A stretch of DNA of 64,000 nt from Streptomyces viridiviolaceus (GCF_014650995.1 NZ_BMWA01000001.1:466312-530311); one strand, 5' to 3'. Positions 44,464-53,738 are shown, counted from the stretch's first letter. Numbers and translations: made by a program. Notes: a model not told the origin generated them from the letters alone.

Positions 44464-45729
44464 ATGCGTGTGATCGGACTGATGTCGGGCACCTCGTACG
44501 ACGCCGTCGAGGCGGCCGCCGCCGACCTCACCCTGGAGGGTGACGTCCTCCTCATGCGGCCGCTCGGCCACCTGTCCGTCCCCTACGCCGACGACCTGAG
44601 AAACCTGATCGCCGCCACGCTGCCGCCCGCGACGACGACCGCCCGGGCCGTCTGCGTCCTCGACAACGGCATCGGACAGGCCTTCGCCGGTGTCGCCTCC
44701 CGCGCGCTCGACGAGCTGTGCGGGGGTGCCGCCGACCTCGTGGTGTCACACGGCCAGACCATGTACCACTGGGTGGACGACGGTGCCGTCCGCGGGACTC
44801 TGCAGCTGGGCCAGCCGGCGTGGATCGCCGAGGTCACCGGTGTCCCGGTCGTCTCCGACCTGCGCAGCCGGGACGTCGCCGCGGGAGGGCAAGGTGCCCC
44901 GCTGGTCGGGATGACCGACACCCTGCTCCTGCGAGGGCTCCCTGGCGTACCGGCGGCACTGAACCTCGGTGGCATCGCCAACATCACCGTGCTGGCGCCC
45001 GGTGCCGATCCCCTGGCGTTCGACACCGGCCCCGCCAACGCCCTGCTGGACGCGGCGACAGAACACTTCACCGGCGGCGCCGCGACCTACGACGAGGACG
45101 GCCGCCGGGCGGCGGCCGGACAGACCAGCCCCGACCTGCTCAAGGTCCTCCTCGATGATCCGTACTACCGCAGGCCCGCGCCGAAGACCACCGGCAAGGA
45201 GCACTTCCACCTGCCATACCTGCGGCGTGCGCTGTCCGCCGTGCCGACTCCCGCAGCGGACGACGTCCTCGCGACCCTGACCAGGCTCACGGCTGTCACC
45301 GTGGCCGACGCCTGCCGGGCGCACGGAGTGACCAGTCTGGTCGTGTCCGGCGGAGGTACCCGGAATCCGACCCTGATGCGCATGATCACCGAGGAGCTGC
45401 CCGGAGTGGCGCTGCGCCCCAGCGATGACCTGGGCCTGCCCTCCGGTGCCAAGGAGGCGCTGGCCTTCGCCGTTCTCGGCTTCCTCACCGTCCACGGCCT
45501 GCCCGGCACCCTGCCGTCGGGCACCGGTGCCCGCCGCGCCACGCTGCTGGGCAGCATCACTCCCGGCCTCGCACCCCTACGCCTGCCCGAGCCCGCTGCC
45601 CGACCGCCACGCCTGCTGCGCATCGCCGGACCCGCCGGCCGACCGACCACCACTGCCGTCGACGCAGCCGACCGCTCGGCGCGCAACAGGGCGAGAACGC
45701 GTGACTGCGCGCGCACATCACACGGCTGA
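44464..45729 (+). CDS. anmK: 1,6-anhydro-N-acetylmuramic acid kinase
   Basis: A 421-residue kinase that opens and phosphorylates anhydro-MurNAc to MurNAc-6-phosphate, the MurQ substrate. The N-terminal ATP motif is RVIGLMSGTSYDAVEAA, the middle has DLVVSHGQTMYHW, then ALNLGGIANITVLAPG and FDTGPANALLDAA (usually FDTGPGN; the catalytic Asp is retained). The C-terminal lobe has LVVSGGGTRNPTLM and PSGAKEALAFAVLG. ATG 44464 has GGAG five bases upstream. The last 40 residues are an unstructured tail beyond the family end. A strong hairpin separates it from the symporter gene. The partner gene murQ is broken. Confidence 0.95.
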   Translation: MRVIGLMSGTSYDAVEAAAADLTLEGDVLLMRPLGHLSVPYADDLRNLIAATLPPATTTARAVCVLDNGIGQAFAGVASRALDELCGGAADLVVSHGQTMYHWVDDGAVRGTLQLGQPAWIAEVTGVPVVSDLRSRDVAAGGQGAPLVGMTDTLLLRGLPGVPAALNLGGIANITVLAPGADPLAFDTGPANALLDAATEHFTGGAATYDEDGRRAAAGQTSPDLLKVLLDDPYYRRPAPKTTGKEHFHLPYLRRALSAVPTPAADDVLATLTRLTAVTVADACRAHGVTSLVVSGGGTRNPTLMRMITEELPGVALRPSDDLGLPSGAKEALAFAVLGFLTVHGLPGTLPSGTGARRATLLGSITPGLAPLRLPEPAARPPRLLRIAGPAGRPTTTAVDAADRSARNRARTRDCARTSHG

Positions 45730-45786
45730 CAGTGCCCTTTCCCGACCTCCGCACCAGTACCCCGTCGGGCACAGGACGCTGGTCGG

Positions 45787-45823
45787 CACCCCACCGTAGT
45801 AGTGGGTCACCCACGGTGGGGTG
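45787..45823. terminator. Bidirectional hairpin after anmK
   Basis: CACCCCACCGT (45787-45797) pairs with ACGGTGGGGTG (45813-45823). The loop contains a smaller stem TGGGT/ACCCA. It lies between anmK (stop 45729) and the convergent lipoprotein gene (stop 45847). Confidence 0.78.
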
Positions 45824-45846
45824 TCGCTTGACTGGGGCGGGTCGGG

Positions 45847-46512
45847 TCAGGCGCCGTCGCCTGCCCGGAACGGACTCACTCGGGGGACTGACGCCTTGCC
45901 CGTGTTGGAGACTTCGCCACCGGTCCAGCGCACAGAGAGCCAGGCCGACTCCTCGGGCGGTGTGATGAGCAGGTACTTCGGCGTCACGGTGGTGACACGG
46001 GTGATGGCCGGATTCGCATACGTCATCGCCGACCATGCGCTGGCTCCGGGAGTGAGCGTTACGGTGCGGTGCTCCTGACCCATGGCCCGTTCGGGGTCCG
46101 GGGTGACCGCCTCGCCTTTGCCGTTGACGAACGCCACTGCAGGGAATCCGCGCACGGTACAGGTGCGGCGGGAGCCGTTGGTCAGGACGACGGCGAAGTT
46201 CGACTGACCGGCGCCGGGACGGTTGGCTCCGACGGATGCCCTCAGTTCGGAGGTGTGGCACCGGCGTCTCATCGCCGGTACGGCGGAGCCGGACGACGGC
46301 GTTGCGGATCCGAGGGACGTGCTCGGTGCCGGTTCACCGGAGGGGCTGGAGCGGCCGGTGTCGGCAGCTCCGGAGACGGTGGCGGCCTCGGTCGGCGACG
46401 AGCCGGGCGTACGGGTACTGTCTCCGGCAGCGCCGTCCGTGCCCTGGCCGGTGCACCCGGCCAGTACGGCGCAGCAGAGAAGAGTGCTGGCCAGGAGTAT
46501 GCGGTGTTTCAT
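45847..46512 (-). CDS. DUF4232 lipoprotein
   Basis: A 221-residue secreted lipoprotein. ATG 46512 with AAGGA just upstream is preferred over a GTG five codons earlier. The signal peptide ends in lipobox VLAGC with Cys20. A Ser/Thr/Pro-rich linker (residues 21-80) leads to a DUF4232 domain: CHTSELRASVGANRPGAGQS, NFAVVLTNGSRRTCTVRGFP, then LTPGASAWSAMTYANP. The domain is common in Streptomyces surface proteins; its function is unknown. No operon partner. Confidence 0.88.
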   Translation of the reverse strand: MKHRILLASTLLCCAVLAGCTGQGTDGAAGDSTRTPGSSPTEAATVSGAADTGRSSPSGEPAPSTSLGSATPSSGSAVPAMRRRCHTSELRASVGANRPGAGQSNFAVVLTNGSRRTCTVRGFPAVAFVNGKGEAVTPDPERAMGQEHRTVTLTPGASAWSAMTYANPAITRVTTVTPKYLLITPPEESAWLSVRWTGGEVSNTGKASVPRVSPFRAGDGA

Positions 46513-46554
46513 GGTTTCCTTCGTCACTGACGTCGCGGCAGGTACTTGTGCTGG

Positions 46555-46830
46555 TCAGGAGGGCACGAGTTCATCGCGCTGATCGTGTTGGGTCCCGGCC
46601 GTCACCACGACACGGTTGTGGCCCCGTGCTTCCGGGCCGGCGACGGTGACGAAGACCTCGCCGGTGATGTGCGCGAACACGGTGGTGCCGGAGACGTTGG
46701 TTGTCGGCGGAGACGGTCCGGAAGGCTGCGGCTCGGGCATCTGTCCGGGGAGCGGGTGGTCGCTCGGATCACCTCGCCGACGCGCAGGTCCTCGAAAGGC
46801 CCGGGTCGGTGAGGCACTTACGGGCCGGCG
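46555..46830 (-). pseudogene. Possible MaoC-like dehydratase relic
   Basis: In the reverse direction one frame begins PGPFEDLRVGEVIRATTRSP, which resembles the N-terminus of MaoC-type hot-dog dehydratases. A second frame ends with ITGEVFVTVAGPEARGH, like their C-terminus. The middle is missing and the frames do not join. It lies upstream of an FAH-family gene's end. I give it as a weak reading; the rest of 46513-46875 shows nothing. Confidence 0.35.
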
Positions 46831-46875
46831 CTGGGGCGGCTTCACTTGCCCGGGGTGATGCGAGCGGCGAGAAGA

Positions 46876-47769
46876 TCAGGGGGTTCTCGGTGACGTAGGT
46901 GCCGCCGACGAGGCGAGGGGGACGGCGCTGTCGGCAAATCTCTGTCGCAGCTCGCCGATACCGCCCACGGAGCTGAGGAGTTCGTCGCCGGGGGCGAGCC
47001 AGCGTTGTGGCGTGCGGCCCAGGCCGACCCCGGCCGGAGTGCCGGTGAAGACGACGTCTCCGGGGAGCAACGGGAGGACGCCGGACAGCTTGGCGACAAG
47101 CGACGGCACGGAGAAGATCATCTGACGGGTGTGTCCGCGCTGCACCACCTCACCGTTGACGGAGCAGGTCAGCTCCAGGTCGTCGGGGTCGTCGAACTCG
47201 TCCGGGGTCACCAGCCAGGGACCTGTGGGAGCGAAGCCCGGGTACGACTTGCCGAGGCTGAACTGTGGCGCAGGTCCCTCCATCTGAAGGACACGCTCGG
47301 AGATGTCCTGTCCGACCGTCAGTCCCGCCACATGGCTCCAGGCATCCTCTTCGGAGACGTTGTGGGCCTTCTGGCCGATGACCACGACCAGTTCGACCTC
47401 CCAGTCGGTGTGGCCGCCCTGAGGCAGCGTCACCTCCGTCACCGGGCCGGTGAGAGCGGTCGCGTACTTGGTGAACACCGGTGGCATGCCTTCGGGTGTG
47501 GTGAAACCTGCCTCGGTCACGTGCTCCCGGTAGTTGAGCCCGATGGCGAAGATCTGCCTGGGAGACGGTGCGGGCGCACCGAGTTCCGCCGCGTCGACGG
47601 GCCTCCCGCCGGCGAGGTCGGCGCCGGCGACCCAGGTACGGAACTCGGCCCAGCGGGCGTAGACCGCTTGCGGGTCGGCCGAGAACACCCCACGGCTGGC
47701 TGTGTGGACATCGATCGCCCGGCCTTCGACGATCACGGTCAGCCGGCCGGCGAGGTTGGCTATGCGCAA
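46876..47769 (-). CDS. Fumarylacetoacetate hydrolase family protein
   Basis: A 297-residue FAH-family enzyme. Landmarks are IFAIGLNYREHVTEAG, PPVFTKYATALTGP, the metal ligands in HTDWEVELVVVIGQKAHN (Glu pair), GLTVGQDISER, SLGKSYPGFAPTGPWLV and DVVFTGTPAGVGLG. These enzymes hydrolyse or decarboxylate beta-diketo acids, or hydrate 2-oxo-enoates, in sugar-acid and aromatic breakdown. The start is TTG 47769 with AGGGAG six bases upstream (first residues MRIANLAGRL). It lies 70 bases downstream of a large FAD/Fe-S dehydrogenase gene, so the pair probably handles one hydroxy- or keto-acid route. Confidence 0.92.
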   Translation of the reverse strand: MRIANLAGRLTVIVEGRAIDVHTASRGVFSADPQAVYARWAEFRTWVAGADLAGGRPVDAAELGAPAPSPRQIFAIGLNYREHVTEAGFTTPEGMPPVFTKYATALTGPVTEVTLPQGGHTDWEVELVVVIGQKAHNVSEEDAWSHVAGLTVGQDISERVLQMEGPAPQFSLGKSYPGFAPTGPWLVTPDEFDDPDDLELTCSVNGEVVQRGHTRQMIFSVPSLVAKLSGVLPLLPGDVVFTGTPAGVGLGRTPQRWLAPGDELLSSVGGIGELRQRFADSAVPLASSAAPTSPRTP

Positions 47770-47839
47770 GGTGATCTCCCTGGGGTGGCGCGGTGCACGG
47801 TGGTGGGGCCCGCTCCGCTGTGTGCGGGCCGGCTGGTGT

Positions 47840-50767
47840 TCAGTCGGTGGGGCGGGTCGCCCGTTCGAGCGCGAGAAGCACGGATTGGTAGGGGCGCCCC
47901 GTGGCGTGCTCCATGCCGATCTCGCATGTGCGATTGGCCGACAGATAGGCGTCGAACCTGCCGGTCGTCACCTCGGCGGCCTCGTGTGCCGTCGCCGCCT
48001 CGGTCAGCTCCCTGTGCAGCAGTCCACGGTCCCCGGCGAAGCCGCAGCACTCCGCGTAGACAGGCACGGTGACGTCGCCCGCCATGAACTCGGCGACGGT
48101 TTGCAGCTGCTCTACGTCCTTGAGGTGCCGCATGGAGCAGGTGGGATGGAGCACCACGCTGTCCAGTGGGTCGGTCACCTCCAGGTGCGGCAGCAACTCG
48201 GCAGCCCATGCGACAGAGTCCACCACGGTGAGGGCCTGGTGCTTGCGCAGGTTCTCCGGCGTGAGATAGGGGATCACTTCCTGCCCGATGCCGAGCGTGC
48301 AGGAGGAGGCGTCGACGATGAGCGGAAGGCGTCCCTTGTCGGTCCACTCCCAGGCTCGTTCGACGATACGGTTCGCCATGACGGTGTTGCCGGTGTCGTA
48401 GCCCTTGGAGTGCCAGATGGTCGCGCAGCACGATCCGGCAAGGTCCGGCGGTACCCAGACCGGTCGTCCGGCCCGACGGGAGACCGTGACGACCGCTTCG
48501 GGCAGGGAGAGCCCGGGTGCGCCGTCGGGACCCGCGAAGATGCGGTTGACGCAGGCCACGTAGTAGACGGCGACGGCGGTGCCCCGCTCGGTGGCGGGCA
48601 GCGGTGTACGGGCGGGGGACGGAACGGCGGGGATCCACTCGGGAACCAGGTCCGGTGAGATCGCGGTCCGTATGGCGGAGGTGACTCGGCCCAGGACGCG
48701 GTCGCTGATGTGGTCCGCGGCACCGAGGGCGGCCCGCACCGATGTCTCGGCCAGGGAGAACCGCCGCGCGAGGCGAGCCGCGTTGCGTTCTTCCCGTTCG
48801 GAGTTCCGCTGATGGCGAAAGGCCTTCATGAAGGCACCGGTGTCGATGCCGACGGGGCATGCCGTCTTGCAGGTGGCGTCGCCGGCGCAGGTGTCGACGG
48901 CGTCGTAACCGTAGGACTCCAGGAGGTTGTTCAGCGCAGCGGAGTCGTCGCTCTGGCGCAGCATCTCGCGACGCAGCACGATGCGTTGGCGAGGCGTCGT
49001 GGTGAGGTCGCGGCTCGGGCAGACCGGTTCGCAGAAACCGCACTCGATGCAGGCGTCGGCGACAGGCTCGATGGCGGGAATGGTTTTGAGGCCCCACAGG
49101 TGGGCGGTGGGGTCGCGGGTGAGGACCACGCCTGGGGCAAGCACGCCCTGGGGATCGAGGGTGTGCTTGATGCGCCACATCAGTTCGGTGGCGCGGCTGC
49201 CCCATTCGGTTTCGAGGAACGGTGCCATGTTGCGGCCAGTGGCGTGCTCCGCTTTGAGGGAGCCGTCGAAGCGGCTCACCACCATGGTGCAGAACTCGTC
49301 CATGAAGTCGGCGTACCGCTGGACGTCGTCCGGACTCGCTGCGTCGAGGGCGAGCAGGAAGTGCAGGTTGCCGTGGGCCGCATGGCCGGCGACGGCGGCG
49401 TCGTACCCGTGGCGGCGCTGGAGCTCCGACAGTGCCTCGCACGCCTCTGCCAAGCACGTGGGCGGTACCGCGAAGTCTTCGGTGATCAGTGTCGATCCGG
49501 CCGGCCGGGCTTTGCCGACTGCCGTCATGAAGGCCTCGCGGGCGTGCCAGTACGTACCAATGGTGGCTGGGTCGCCGATGAAGCGGTTGGTGACGGACGC
49601 CACCGGCGCGACCAGCGTCAGCCGTGCCAGTACGTCGGCGGCGGCCCGCTGGTTGGCTTCGTGCGTCGAGGCGTCCGGGGCGCGGAACTCCACCAGCAGG
49701 GCTGCGGTCTCCCGGGGAAGCTCGGCCCAGTCGGCGGGGACGCCGTCGACGCTCGCGCAGGCGCGGAGCGTGTTGCCGTCCATGATCTCCACCGCGCGGG
49801 CACCGGCCTCGTTGAACTGCGGCACCGCCGCCGCAGCCGTGGTGAGGTCGGGGAAGAACAGCAGCGCCGTGTGGGTGAGGCGGTCCAGGGACACCGTCCT
49901 GAACACGGTCTCGGCGATGAATCCGAGCGTGCCCTGGGAGCCGACCATCAGCCCCCGCAGGATCTCCACGGGGGTGGAGCCGTCGAGGAAGGCGTCAAGG
50001 CGGTAGCCATTGGTGTTCTTGAGTTCGTACTTGGCGCGGATCCGGGCCACGAGCGCGTTGTCGGCCTCGATGTCGGCCTTGATGGCCAGCAGACCCGCAC
50101 ACAGGTCGGGTTCCGCTGCCCGGAGCCGCTCGTCGGCGTCCGGGGCCGCGGTGTCGACGACCGTGCCGGATGGGAGGACGAGAGTGAGGGAAGAGAGCAG
50201 GCGGTAGGAGTTGCGGGTGACGCCGGCGGTCATGCCCGAGGCGTTGTTGGCGACGACGCCGCCGACGGTGCAGGCGCGGGAACTCGCCGGATCGGGTCCC
50301 ATCAGCCTGCCGTACCGGGACAGCGCGACGTTGGCGCGTCCGAGGGTCGTACCCGGTCCGATGCGTGCCCTGAGGCCGTCGTCGAGGACCTCGAAGCCGG
50401 TCCAGTGGCGGCGCACGTCGACGAGGATGTCGGTGCCCTGTGCCTGCCCGTTCAGGGAGGTGCCCGCCGCGCGGAAGACGACAGCACGCCGGTGGTCACG
50501 AGCGTAGCTCAGTACCGCGGCGATGTCCTCGACGTTTTCCGCGATGACGACCACTTGTGGCACGAAGCGGTAGGGGCTGGCATCCGAGGCGTACTTCACG
50601 AGGTCGGACAGCGTGTGCAGCACTTTGTCCGGGCCCAGCAGGCGGACGAGGTCCTCGCGCAGGGCTTCGGGCGTGCCGGGCGCCCGTTCGTCGGGGACCC
50701 GATCGGCCGCAGGGCCCCGGTGCTGCTGCGGGCGCAACGCGTCAGGTTTTGGATCGAGCAGTGCCAT
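47840..50767 (-). CDS. Fused FAD-linked dehydrogenase and Fe-S oxidoreductase (D-2-hydroxyacid type)
   Basis: A 975-residue fusion. The N-terminal half is GlcD-like: the FAD/PCMH domain has VFRAAGTSLNGQAQGTDILV, GPDPASSRACTVGGVVANNA and VGSQGTLGFIAETVFR; the C-terminal FAD lobe has GHAAHGNLHFLLAL. The second half is GlpC-like: a 4Fe-4S motif CIECGFCEPVCPS (about residues 572-584), a second CAGDATCKTACPVG (about 624-638), then the CCG-type motifs GSCCATIWHSKG, HPTCSM and ECCGFAGDRGL. Such proteins oxidise D-lactate, D-2-hydroxyglutarate or glycolate and feed the quinone pool. ATG 50767 has GGAG six bases upstream. It is followed by an FAH-family gene. Confidence 0.94.
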   Translation of the reverse strand: MALLDPKPDALRPQQHRGPAADRVPDERAPGTPEALREDLVRLLGPDKVLHTLSDLVKYASDASPYRFVPQVVVIAENVEDIAAVLSYARDHRRAVVFRAAGTSLNGQAQGTDILVDVRRHWTGFEVLDDGLRARIGPGTTLGRANVALSRYGRLMGPDPASSRACTVGGVVANNASGMTAGVTRNSYRLLSSLTLVLPSGTVVDTAAPDADERLRAAEPDLCAGLLAIKADIEADNALVARIRAKYELKNTNGYRLDAFLDGSTPVEILRGLMVGSQGTLGFIAETVFRTVSLDRLTHTALLFFPDLTTAAAAVPQFNEAGARAVEIMDGNTLRACASVDGVPADWAELPRETAALLVEFRAPDASTHEANQRAAADVLARLTLVAPVASVTNRFIGDPATIGTYWHAREAFMTAVGKARPAGSTLITEDFAVPPTCLAEACEALSELQRRHGYDAAVAGHAAHGNLHFLLALDAASPDDVQRYADFMDEFCTMVVSRFDGSLKAEHATGRNMAPFLETEWGSRATELMWRIKHTLDPQGVLAPGVVLTRDPTAHLWGLKTIPAIEPVADACIECGFCEPVCPSRDLTTTPRQRIVLRREMLRQSDDSAALNNLLESYGYDAVDTCAGDATCKTACPVGIDTGAFMKAFRHQRNSEREERNAARLARRFSLAETSVRAALGAADHISDRVLGRVTSAIRTAISPDLVPEWIPAVPSPARTPLPATERGTAVAVYYVACVNRIFAGPDGAPGLSLPEAVVTVSRRAGRPVWVPPDLAGSCCATIWHSKGYDTGNTVMANRIVERAWEWTDKGRLPLIVDASSCTLGIGQEVIPYLTPENLRKHQALTVVDSVAWAAELLPHLEVTDPLDSVVLHPTCSMRHLKDVEQLQTVAEFMAGDVTVPVYAECCGFAGDRGLLHRELTEAATAHEAAEVTTGRFDAYLSANRTCEIGMEHATGRPYQSVLLALERATRPTD

Positions 50768-50927
50768 GCGGCTCTCCGTTGCATTACGGGTGGTGGCCGG
50801 CCGACGGTGCCCGGGTTCTGCGCCTGGCGGGACGGGCCGGAGGGACGGGGGCCCCGCGGCCGGGCCGCGGGGCGCTGTCCACCGGTGGGACGTCGTTGTC
50901 CGGGCGGAAAGGAATGTCCGGCCCGCG

Positions 50928-51782
50928 TCAGTGACCGGAGCGAACGGAACGGGTGGCGCGCAGGATCAGGTCGGTGACGGGCCCGGGGTCGCTCACGGAC
51001 ACGGCGTGCGGGGCGCGGACGGTGACGGTGTGAGCCCGGGCGCGCTTGGCCATCCACCGCTCGGCGGTCGGCGGAATGTTGCGATCCTCGGTTGCGACGA
51101 GGTACCAGCTGGGGATCTTCTTCCAGGCGGCGGCCGTGGCGGGTTCCTGGAGCGCGGCGAGGGTGATCGGTCGCTGCCCCGCGGCCATGACCTGGGCGGT
51201 CCCGACGGGGACGCCCGCCGCGAACTGCTGGCGGAAGAGGTCCTTCTTGATGACCAGTTCCTCCCCCTGTCCGCCATCGGGCAGCGGGTAGTACTGAGTG
51301 GCGGTGGCCTGTCCCAGGGTGCTGCCGGGGAACTTGTCGGTGAGCTGGAGCGCGCTCTCCCCGACTTCGGGCACGAAGGCGGCGATGTAGACCAGGGCCT
51401 TGACGTGCGGGGCGTCGGCCGCGGCCTGGCTGATGACCGCTCCGCCGTAGGAGTGCCCCACCAGCACGATCGGGCCGGTGATGCTGTCCAGGACGCTGCG
51501 GATGTAGGCGGAGTCGCTCGCCAGGCCACGCAGGGGCAGGGCCGGTGCCAGAACGCGGTGACCGTGCCGCTGGAGGCGCTCGATCACTCCGCTCCAACTG
51601 GAGGCGTCGGCGAACGCTCCGTGGATCAGGACGATGGTGGGTGTGTCCCGCCGCTCGTGCGGTCTGCGCGGGTGGTCGGCTGCCGCCGCCGGCCCGGAGT
51701 ACGCGACGCCTGCGGTGCTCAGCGCAGCAGCACCGGCCAGGAGAGACGCTGTCACGGTGCGGCGCGAGATGGGTGAGTTCAT
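50928..51782 (-). CDS. Secreted alpha/beta hydrolase with twin-arginine signal
   Basis: A 284-residue enzyme. The N-terminus SRRTVTASLLAGAAALSTAG is a twin-arginine signal, so the folded protein is exported. The hydrolase domain has IVLIHGAFADASSWSGVIER, nucleophile elbow LVGHSYGGAV with Ser, acid in ATEDRNIPP, and His in APHAVSVSDP. It is closely related to the protein at 873-1604, which has Asp at the nucleophile position, and to the cytoplasmic neighbour at 51857-52582. ATG 51782 has GGAG upstream. The substrate is unknown; esterase activity is likely. Confidence 0.92.
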   Translation of the reverse strand: MNSPISRRTVTASLLAGAAALSTAGVAYSGPAAAADHPRRPHERRDTPTIVLIHGAFADASSWSGVIERLQRHGHRVLAPALPLRGLASDSAYIRSVLDSITGPIVLVGHSYGGAVISQAAADAPHVKALVYIAAFVPEVGESALQLTDKFPGSTLGQATATQYYPLPDGGQGEELVIKKDLFRQQFAAGVPVGTAQVMAAGQRPITLAALQEPATAAAWKKIPSWYLVATEDRNIPPTAERWMAKRARAHTVTVRAPHAVSVSDPGPVTDLILRATRSVRSGH

Positions 51783-51856
51783 GGATTGCTCTCCGAGGGA
51801 GGGGAGGGTCGTTTCCGTCGTGGCCGGATGGGCGGGTGTGGCCGACAGCCGGTGGC

Positions 51857-52582
51857 TCAGGCCGAAGTCGCCTGGACGGCTTCCTCGATCAGCTCGACGA
51901 CGCGCTCGGGGTGGGAGAGCATCACCAGGTGGGAGGAGTCGACCTCCACGGTCTTCATGCCGGCCCGCTGGTAGCCGTAACGCTCCACGTCCGGGTTGAT
52001 GGTGTGGTCGGAGGAGGCGACCAGGCCCCAGGACGGCTTGGTCTTCCATGCGGCGGCCGGGGCCGCGTCGGCGAAGGCCTGGGCCGCGAGCGGGCGCTGG
52101 GAGACGGCGAGGACCTCGGCGAGGCGGGAGTCGACGTCGGCGGCGAAGATGGCGGGGAACTTGTCGGGCTGGACCGTCACATCGGTGCCGGTCTCGCTCG
52201 AACCCTCGATCGGGAAGGGGGTGTAGACGAGCGCGGCAGCGAGGTCGGAGTCCGGGAAACGGCCCTGCAGCTCGCCGAGGCTCTCGCCCTTCTCGAGGGC
52301 GTAACCGGCGAGGTAGACCAGTCCCTTCACGTTGTCCTCGGTGCCCGCGACCGTGATGACGGCGCCACCGTAGGAGTGGCCGACCAGGATGACGTCGCCC
52401 GGTATCTGGCGGACGATCGAGGCGATGTAGGCGGCGTCGCCGATCAGGCTGCGGTTGGGGACGGCCGGGGCGACCACGTCCAGACCGCGGGCGATCAGCC
52501 GCGGGATCACCTGCGCGAAGCTGGAGGCATCGGCGAACGCGCCGTGGATGAGGACGACGGTCGGCTTGGGGGAACGGGACAT
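51857..52582 (-). CDS. Alpha/beta hydrolase, cytoplasmic
   Basis: A 241-residue hydrolase without a signal peptide: PTVVLIHGAFADASSFAQVI, elbow LVGHSYGGAVITVAG with Ser nucleophile, ASSDHTINPDVERYGYQRAG with acid Asp, and DSSHLVMLSHPE with His. It belongs to the same subfamily as the secreted hydrolase 75 bases downstream and may be its duplicate. The three hydrolase genes 50928-53738 and the pyruvate oxidase gene share one strand and may respond to the same cue. Confidence 0.92.
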   Translation of the reverse strand: MSRSPKPTVVLIHGAFADASSFAQVIPRLIARGLDVVAPAVPNRSLIGDAAYIASIVRQIPGDVILVGHSYGGAVITVAGTEDNVKGLVYLAGYALEKGESLGELQGRFPDSDLAAALVYTPFPIEGSSETGTDVTVQPDKFPAIFAADVDSRLAEVLAVSQRPLAAQAFADAAPAAAWKTKPSWGLVASSDHTINPDVERYGYQRAGMKTVEVDSSHLVMLSHPERVVELIEEAVQATSA

Positions 52583-52862
52583 GAGAGAACTCCCTCTGAG
52601 GGTGATGGCAGGTGCGCGAGGCGGTCTGTCGGCGCAGACGGCGACGGTCGTCCGCTCGCCGGGGTTTCGGGTACTGCTCGGCGCTCGGTGGCGGCGTGGG
52701 GTCAGGCCGCCCCGGCTGGGCGATCGGCCTGTTCGACGCCCTTCGTGGAGCGCGCCGAGCTCGATGTTGCTGGTACGAAAGGAACCTTACTGAGGATCGG
52801 CGTGATGTGTTTGCCCGTCAGTGCCCTGATTGTGGACTTTCCGTGCTCACCGGTGACCTATG

Positions 52863-53738
52863 TCAGCCGTTCCAGTCGCTGAGGAAGTCCAGGAGTTCGC
52901 GGTTGACGACGTCGGGCCGCTCCTCCTGGCACAGGTGGCCGCACTGGGGGATCGGCACTCCGCGGACGTCGCGGGCGATCCCCTTCCACACGTCGAGGAC
53001 GTCGTAGGCCTGTCCCACGGCACTGAAGTCCTCGCCCCACAGGGTGAGCACGGGGCACTCGATGAGCCGGTCGGCGTCCTCCTGGTCCTGGGCGACGTCC
53101 TGGGGCGCCGCGCGGTAGTCCATGCAGGAACCTCGCACGGCCCCGGGCTGTTGGTAGGCGCGCACGTAGACCGCGATCTCGTCGGGGGTGAGCATGTCCG
53201 GGTTGTAGGACCAGCTGCGGTAGAAGTGGGTGAGCCAGGTCTCCTCGCGGCCGGCGATCAGCGCCTCGGGAAGGTCGGGTACACCGAGGAAGGTGAAGAA
53301 CCAGTAGCCCTGCCGGGCGAGGGCCACGTCGTAGGTCTCGGCGATGATCCGGGTGGGGATGTTGTCCATGGCCACGAACCGGTCGATGCGCTCGGGGTGG
53401 TCCTTGGCGAACCGGGTGCCGACACGGGCTCCGCGGTCGTGGCCGACCACGACGATCCGCTCGTGCCCGAGGTGGTCCATCAGTGCGACGACGTCGTTGG
53501 CCATGGTCCGCTTGTCGTAGCCGGATGCGGGTTTGTCCGTGTCGCCGTAGCCGCGCAGATCCGGTGCGACGACGGTGAACCGCTCCGCCAGCACGGGTAT
53601 CTGCTTGCGCCAGCCGTACCAGGTCTCAGGGAAACCGTGCAGCAGGTAGACGGGGGGTCCCTGGCCCGCTGTGACCCAGTGCTGCTTGATTCCGTTGAGT
53701 ACGGCTGTGTGGTGTGTGATACCTGTCAGGTCTGACAT
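52863..53738 (-). CDS. Epoxide hydrolase/haloacid dehalogenase-like alpha/beta hydrolase
   Basis: A 291-residue enzyme. HGFPETWYGWRKQIPVLAER and VVGHDRGARVGTRFAKDHPE are the hallmarks of epoxide hydrolases and fluoroacetate dehalogenases, which use Asp as nucleophile and form an alkyl-enzyme ester. The cap has FFTFLGVPDLPEALIAGREE, and the acid is in LTLWGEDFSAVG. The late His is in IPQCGHLCQEERPD. ATG 53738 (MSDLTGITHHTAVLNGIKQH) is preferred to an upstream TTG. Detoxification of halogenated or epoxidised compounds is plausible. Confidence 0.92.
   Translation of the reverse strand: MSDLTGITHHTAVLNGIKQHWVTAGQGPPVYLLHGFPETWYGWRKQIPVLAERFTVVAPDLRGYGDTDKPASGYDKRTMANDVVALMDHLGHERIVVVGHDRGARVGTRFAKDHPERIDRFVAMDNIPTRIIAETYDVALARQGYWFFTFLGVPDLPEALIAGREETWLTHFYRSWSYNPDMLTPDEIAVYVRAYQQPGAVRGSCMDYRAAPQDVAQDQEDADRLIECPVLTLWGEDFSAVGQAYDVLDVWKGIARDVRGVPIPQCGHLCQEERPDVVNRELLDFLSDWNG

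Noticed and set aside
48710..50977. A 755-codon plus-strand frame opposite the FAD/Fe-S dehydrogenase
   Set aside because: Antisense frame; the cysteine motifs and FAD motifs are clear on the minus strand.
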